Shown here piece by piece: positions 60,587-64,000 of a stretch of DNA of 64,000 nucleotides (its first letter is position 1; each line of letters opens with the position of its first letter). The position numbers and the translations under genes are program-made. Source of the stretch: an uncultured Alphaproteobacteria bacterium. GTDB taxonomy: Bacteria > Pseudomonadota > Alphaproteobacteria > RF32 > CAG-239. The notes beneath the pieces were generated by a model that was not told the origin of the DNA, did not search any database, and was given only the letters and a program-made list of their open reading frames with translations. The stretch covers positions 42,198 to 106,197 of the forward strand of contig CAKQRQ010000006.1 in the NCBI GenBank assembly GCA_934271465.1, in the 5' to 3' direction.

Positions 60587-62040
60587 TGAGCGAGCAAAAA
60601 CAAACATATAATGCCGTTTACGCCGATGGATCTTTCGGAAAAATAACACTCGGAAAGATGATTAACAAAGGCGGTGCTTCCGGAAAGATTTATCTTGTTG
60701 AAGGTCGGCCGGAAAGCGTTGTCAAAATCTTTCACAACACCGAAAAATCAGCCACAAATCGGCAAAAACTTCAAGCTATGCTCCTCAATAAACCAAATTT
60801 TCAGCCTGTTGAATCAAATGGTGTGGAATATATTCAAATTGCTTGGCCGGAAGCCCTTCTTGATGATGAAAAAGGATTCTGTGTTGGATACATGATGCCC
60901 CTGATTAATATGGACAAAGCCGTCTCTCTTGATCATCTAATGCAAAAAGCTATCCGCAAAAAGCTCCATCTTTCCGAAAAATACGCCTATCGTATTTTTG
61001 CAGCCTACAATGTCGCCTCCATGGTCACAGCGCTGCACAAATGCGGCCACTACATCATCGACCTCAAACCCTCCAATTTATACGTTTATAAAGAAAATAT
61101 GCTTGTAGCCGTTGTCGATTGCGATGGATTCTCAATCAAAGGCGAAAACACTCGTTATCCGGCAGAATTTGTCAGCGAAGAATATATCTACCCCGAAGGG
61201 ATGAAACAAACCTGCGCGGACATGGGAGAAGAACAAGACAAATTTGCACTGGCTGTCATCATTTTCCGGCTGCTCAACAATGGCATTCACCCCTTTTCGG
61301 GCACACCCAAAAATCCAAACGCGGATATGCTGACCATCCAAACCCGTATTGAGCAATATCATTATGCCTATGGCCTTTGGCCGGATGCCTATCAATATCC
61401 GCACCCTTACAGCATCCACGAATATTTCAACAAAGAAACGCTTGAGCTTTTTGAGCGCGCCTTTACAAAAGACTGCAAGCGCCCGACGGCTTACGAATGG
61501 CAGGAGCATCTTTGGAAACTGATGCACGGGCTTAAACAATGCAAAAACAACCCCAACCACGTTTATTTCACATCAAAAGGCTGCGGGCTCTGTTCCATTG
61601 AAGAAAAATTTGTAAAAAATTTAACCGAAAAGAAAAAAGAAAAGGAAACACCTGAAAAAATCCGCGGCATTGAAATCAGCCGTCTGGCTCCCGAAAAAGT
61701 CCGTGAAGAAAAACTACAGCAACAAACCCGCTCCTTAAAGATGCAGCATATTTTTTATGGAGTCTGTTTATTTTATCTGGTATTTTTTACCTTTTTATAT
61801 AAATTACTTTTACCGTTACAAAACACTTTCAAAACAATAGGCTTGGGAGTTCAAGTCTTAGGAGTTCTCGGCCTTTTGGCCGGTATACATTTTTTATTAA
61901 AAAAAGGCCGGACGTTTTTTACATTGCTCAAAAACAAAATTATCAGCGATATGCTTTTGGTCTATGCTTTGATTTGGCTGCTGACAACGCTTGTTTTGGT
62001 AAACGACCTGCCCAGAGATTTATTTACTTTAGCCCCTTAA
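60586..62040 (+). CDS. Membrane-anchored Ser/Thr kinase (YegI-like)
   Basis: The 484-residue protein has an atypical kinase domain: G-loop NKGGASGKIYL with Lys47 in VVKIF, catalytic loop HYIIDLKPSN (Asp near 158, replacing HRD), and a DCDGF metal motif near 179 in place of DFG. A zinc-ribbon-like CKNNPNHVYF...CGLC follows at about 319-336. A basic helix and three or four membrane segments (386-480) end the protein. This layout matches the kinase of TerY-P triads. It closes the three-gene operon. The substrate is unknown. Confidence 0.82.
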   Translation: MSEQKQTYNAVYADGSFGKITLGKMINKGGASGKIYLVEGRPESVVKIFHNTEKSATNRQKLQAMLLNKPNFQPVESNGVEYIQIAWPEALLDDEKGFCVGYMMPLINMDKAVSLDHLMQKAIRKKLHLSEKYAYRIFAAYNVASMVTALHKCGHYIIDLKPSNLYVYKENMLVAVVDCDGFSIKGENTRYPAEFVSEEYIYPEGMKQTCADMGEEQDKFALAVIIFRLLNNGIHPFSGTPKNPNADMLTIQTRIEQYHYAYGLWPDAYQYPHPYSIHEYFNKETLELFERAFTKDCKRPTAYEWQEHLWKLMHGLKQCKNNPNHVYFTSKGCGLCSIEEKFVKNLTEKKKEKETPEKIRGIEISRLAPEKVREEKLQQQTRSLKMQHIFYGVCLFYLVFFTFLYKLLLPLQNTFKTIGLGVQVLGVLGLLAGIHFLLKKGRTFFTLLKNKIISDMLLVYALIWLLTTLVLVNDLPRDLFTLAP

Positions 62041-62549
62041 TCGACAATCTCTTTAGGATAAACGCCATAAAGAGCCGCACGAGACATCCACCCTTCGACC
62101 TGTTTAAATTTAATCAGGCAAAAATCTTTATCCGCCGGACATTTTTTAATTTCTCCGACAGCCCCGTCTTCAACCCGAGCAATAACCTGAGCTTTTGAAT
62201 TGGCTTTTGCATACAAATTACTTTCGCCGGGGATTTCTACTCGGGCAAACCTCTTTTTGCTCAAAAGAGACTTCTTAATCCAACTCTCCGACCCCTGCCA
62301 ATCTCTGATTTTAAACCAGCTGTCAAACTCTGCCAAGGCCTCAACAGGCGCATTTTCCTGCATATAAACCCATTCTATCGGATATTTTTTCCCCGGCCCC
62401 GAACGAGCATTAATCAAACTAGCCTTAAACGATACAAAGCGCGGAAACCCCGCTGCATCTTTCTTATGCGGCGCCGCAAAATTCTCCTGCGCCACGGCAG
62501 CCAGTCCGGCAAACAAACAAAACACGGCAACAAGTAAAATTCTTTTCAT
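62037..62549 (-). CDS. Secreted SH3-domain protein
   Basis: A 170-residue protein with a signal peptide (MKRILLVAVFCLFAGLAAVA) and a bacterial SH3 domain (ASLINARSGPGKKYPIEWVY, WFKIRDWQGSESWIKKSLLS). A second SH3-like part (NLYAKANSKAQVIARVEDGAVGEI) follows. These domains usually bind cell-wall or protein ligands in the periplasm. AAGGA precedes the ATG at 62549. The stop overlaps the kinase end by 4 nt. No operon partner. Confidence 0.8.
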   Translation of the reverse strand: MKRILLVAVFCLFAGLAAVAQENFAAPHKKDAAGFPRFVSFKASLINARSGPGKKYPIEWVYMQENAPVEALAEFDSWFKIRDWQGSESWIKKSLLSKKRFARVEIPGESNLYAKANSKAQVIARVEDGAVGEIKKCPADKDFCLIKFKQVEGWMSRAALYGVYPKEIVD

Positions 62550-62637
62550 TTTGCCCATCCTTTTAAATCTTTTTTTATCACTTAAGGCATATTATCTCTC
62601 TATTAAATGAATAAATCGTAAAAGAGGAGCAAAAAAA

Positions 62638-63753
62638 ATGAAAGTCATTGAAGTCGCGCAAGAGCTGATGCGTTTCAGAACCGAAACCGGCAACGAACCC
62701 GAAATCAAACAAGCAATGGCCTATATCAAAAATATGATGACCTTAATCGGCGCAAAAGTTGATATTTTTGAAAAGAAAGGCATTGCTCCCGTCATTTTTA
62801 TCAGAAACACTTCCTCTCTTGACCTTGACGCGCTCTGCTTAGGACATATTGACGTCGTTCCGGCAGCTGATAAAATGTTCAAACCCGTTGTCAAAGGAGG
62901 AAAACTCTATGGCCGTGGCTCATTGGATATGAAATCTTTCGCGGCTGTCGCGCTTAATTCAATGCAACATATCATTGAAAATAAACTTCCGTTAAAGTTC
63001 GGCGTCATTCTGTCTTCTGACGAAGAAACAGGCTCAAAAGGCACCAAAGCTTTTCTTGAAAAATATGCCAAAATCAAATCCCATATTGTTTTGGATAACG
63101 ATGTCGGCGGCGACATTACAAAAATCATCGCCAAATGCAAAAATCCCGTCTTTGTCAAAATCAAAGCAACCGGAAAAGAAGCGCACGGCTCCTGTCCATG
63201 GGACGGCATAGACGCTAACGAAAAAATGTTGGCGGTCCTGTCAAATATCCGCAAATTTTATCCGGCCTATGATTTAGAAGGCAAAAAACCCCGCAATAAA
63301 TGGGTCGACACCTTGCATTTTGCCAAAATCAACGGCGGCAAAGTCTCAAACATCATCTCGGATTCGTGCGAAACTTTATGTGATTTCCGCCTGATAGAAA
63401 CATCATCTGTCGAAGGATTAAAAAAGAACTTGGACAAATCCATGATAAAAGGCGTTACTTATGAAATCGTTTCCTCATCGATTCCCGTTGTGATGAATGA
63501 AAAAGATGCGGACATTTTAGCTTACAAAAAAATCGCCGAAGCAGTGCTGAACAAAAAAATAAACTTTGAATATGAAGGCGGCGCCACCGATGCGCGCGAA
63601 TTTGCGGCGCGCGGCTCAACAGTCATTATGCACTCCGGAACAGGCGAAGGCATGCACGCCGCCGGAGAATATGTCGAAGTCGATTCTGTTGAAAAACTGG
63701 CTGAAATCCAAATCCGTTTTTTGGAAAAATTAGCCCTTGCCAAAGGAAAATAA
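62638..63753 (+). CDS. M20-family amidohydrolase (DapE/ArgE-like)
   Basis: A 371-residue zinc-dependent deacylase/peptidase. Metal ligands and motifs are in order: CLGHIDVVP (His70, Asp72), GRGSLDMKS (Asp97), SSDEETGSKG (Glu129/130), VLDNDVGG and a C-terminal MHSGTGEGMHAAGE with the last His. The DapE family removes succinyl groups in lysine synthesis, and ArgE deacetylates ornithine. The sequence does not settle which. AGAGGAG precedes the ATG. The gene is next to tRNA-Arg. Confidence 0.85.
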   Translation: MKVIEVAQELMRFRTETGNEPEIKQAMAYIKNMMTLIGAKVDIFEKKGIAPVIFIRNTSSLDLDALCLGHIDVVPAADKMFKPVVKGGKLYGRGSLDMKSFAAVALNSMQHIIENKLPLKFGVILSSDEETGSKGTKAFLEKYAKIKSHIVLDNDVGGDITKIIAKCKNPVFVKIKATGKEAHGSCPWDGIDANEKMLAVLSNIRKFYPAYDLEGKKPRNKWVDTLHFAKINGGKVSNIISDSCETLCDFRLIETSSVEGLKKNLDKSMIKGVTYEIVSSSIPVVMNEKDADILAYKKIAEAVLNKKINFEYEGGATDAREFAARGSTVIMHSGTGEGMHAAGEYVEVDSVEKLAEIQIRFLEKLALAKGK

Positions 63754-63777
63754 TCCGACTATAACTCAAATCACGGT

Positions 63778-63854
63778 GCCGGCGTAGCTCATCAGGATAG
63801 AGCAACAGTTTCCTAAACTGTGGGTAGTGGGTTCGAGTCCCGCCGCTGGCGCCA
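63778..63854 (+). tRNA. tRNA-Arg (anticodon CCT)
   Basis: All arms fold: acceptor GCCGGCG with CGCTGGC (one G-T wobble), T at position 8 and A at 9, D-arm GCTC/GAGC, anticodon stem ACAGT/ACTGT with loop TTCCTAA, and T-stem GTGGG/CCCGC with loop TTCGAGT. The anticodon CCT reads AGG. The CCA end is encoded. Confidence 0.95.
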
Positions 63855-63893
63855 TATTCAAAAACCACCCCGTTGAGGGTGGTTTTTGAATAT
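63854..63893 (+). terminator. Terminator hairpin after tRNA-Arg
   Basis: A perfect 17-bp stem (63854-63870 with 63877-63893, loop CGTTGA) begins at the last A of the tRNA CCA. The 3' arm contains GGGTGGTTTTTG, so it can act as a rho-independent terminator. Confidence 0.65.
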
Positions 63894-64000
63894 CCGCTCC
63901 AGCCGAGACTTGAAGACACGGAAAGTGGGTTCGAGTTGAGCAACTAGGCAGATGTCATCTGCCGGTCGCTTTTGCGAAGTTGCGAAACGGACGTAATGAG
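63894..64000. other. Window-end DNA with a repeated tRNA T-arm segment
   Basis: No gene is seen. AGTGGGTTCGAGT at 63924-63936 repeats 63826-63838 of the tRNA-Arg T-arm. GGCAGATG/CATCTGCC at about 63948-63964 is a palindrome. This could be a second att-like site or a decayed tRNA fragment; the window ends before this can be judged. Confidence 0.3.

Noticed and set aside
63626..63943. 105-codon open frame across the tRNA on the minus strand
   Set aside because: Contains GGTRTHYP, the well-known false translation of a tRNA; it overlaps tRNA-Arg and the M20 gene.
1..64000. CRISPR array or insertion sequence
   Set aside because: No regular direct repeats with spacers and no transposase or cas gene were seen.

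Overview
The window is chromosomal DNA from an alphaproteobacterium with low to moderate GC and a high gene density. The evidence is the addB-addA-trxA run, the leuS-lptE-holA run, the rph-rdgB pair, an RnpM protein fused to an L7Ae-like domain, and a pal-cpoB-tilS block. The base composition, and an intestinal style of surface-variation cassette, suggest an uncultured host-associated (gut) lineage. That placement is inference; no 16S gene is present.

Layout. Positions 1-20.8 kb are mostly minus-strand housekeeping genes: a partial ftsK, divergent fabG, then pal-cpoB-tilS-smpB-truB-rpsO-pnp-rbfA, trmL, ychF, pth, rplY, the rimP-nusA-rnpM-infB translation/transcription operon, and lptG. Positions 20.9-25.5 kb hold the most interesting system, a complete diversity-generating retroelement (DGR). 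A 775-residue flagellin-like protein carries a beta-helix and a C-type-lectin-like variable domain between its flagellin ends. A 117-bp variable repeat (VR, 21780-21896) matches a 117-bp template repeat (TR, 23731-23847). There are 11 differences, and every one falls on a TR adenine. The TR lies just upstream of a DGR-type reverse transcriptase, which overlaps an Avd-like accessory gene. A GC-rich hairpin follows the VR, and related palindromic repeats bracket the template/RT side. A frameshifted relative of one domain of the target protein lies at 49.2-49.6 kb.

Positions 25.8-38.4 kb are mixed: a cysteine-synthase-like gene, gmk, yicC, an SDR, an AmpG-type permease, a membrane pyrophosphatase, a TetR regulator with an HExxH membrane protein, a Mur-ligase homologue and a second HExxH membrane protein. 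Positions 38.4-55 kb hold grpE, a long starch/glycogen-synthase-like enzyme, rph-rdgB-addB-addA-trxA, holA-lptE-leuS and rsmB. Positions 55-64 kb hold poorly characterised genes, a TlpA-like thioredoxin, a small lipoprotein, a VWA/PP2C/kinase triad (TerY-P or YegLKI type), an SH3 protein, an M20 amidohydrolase and tRNA-Arg(CCT).

How the genes work together. The translation and RNA genes form two blocks that are a single operon in many proteobacteria. Pal, CpoB, LptG, LptE, AmpG and the Mur ligase concern the envelope. AddAB with thioredoxin handles double-strand breaks. The DGR is predicted to copy an adenine-mutagenised cDNA of the TR into the flagellin-like gene, changing a cluster of surface residues while keeping the assembly ends constant.
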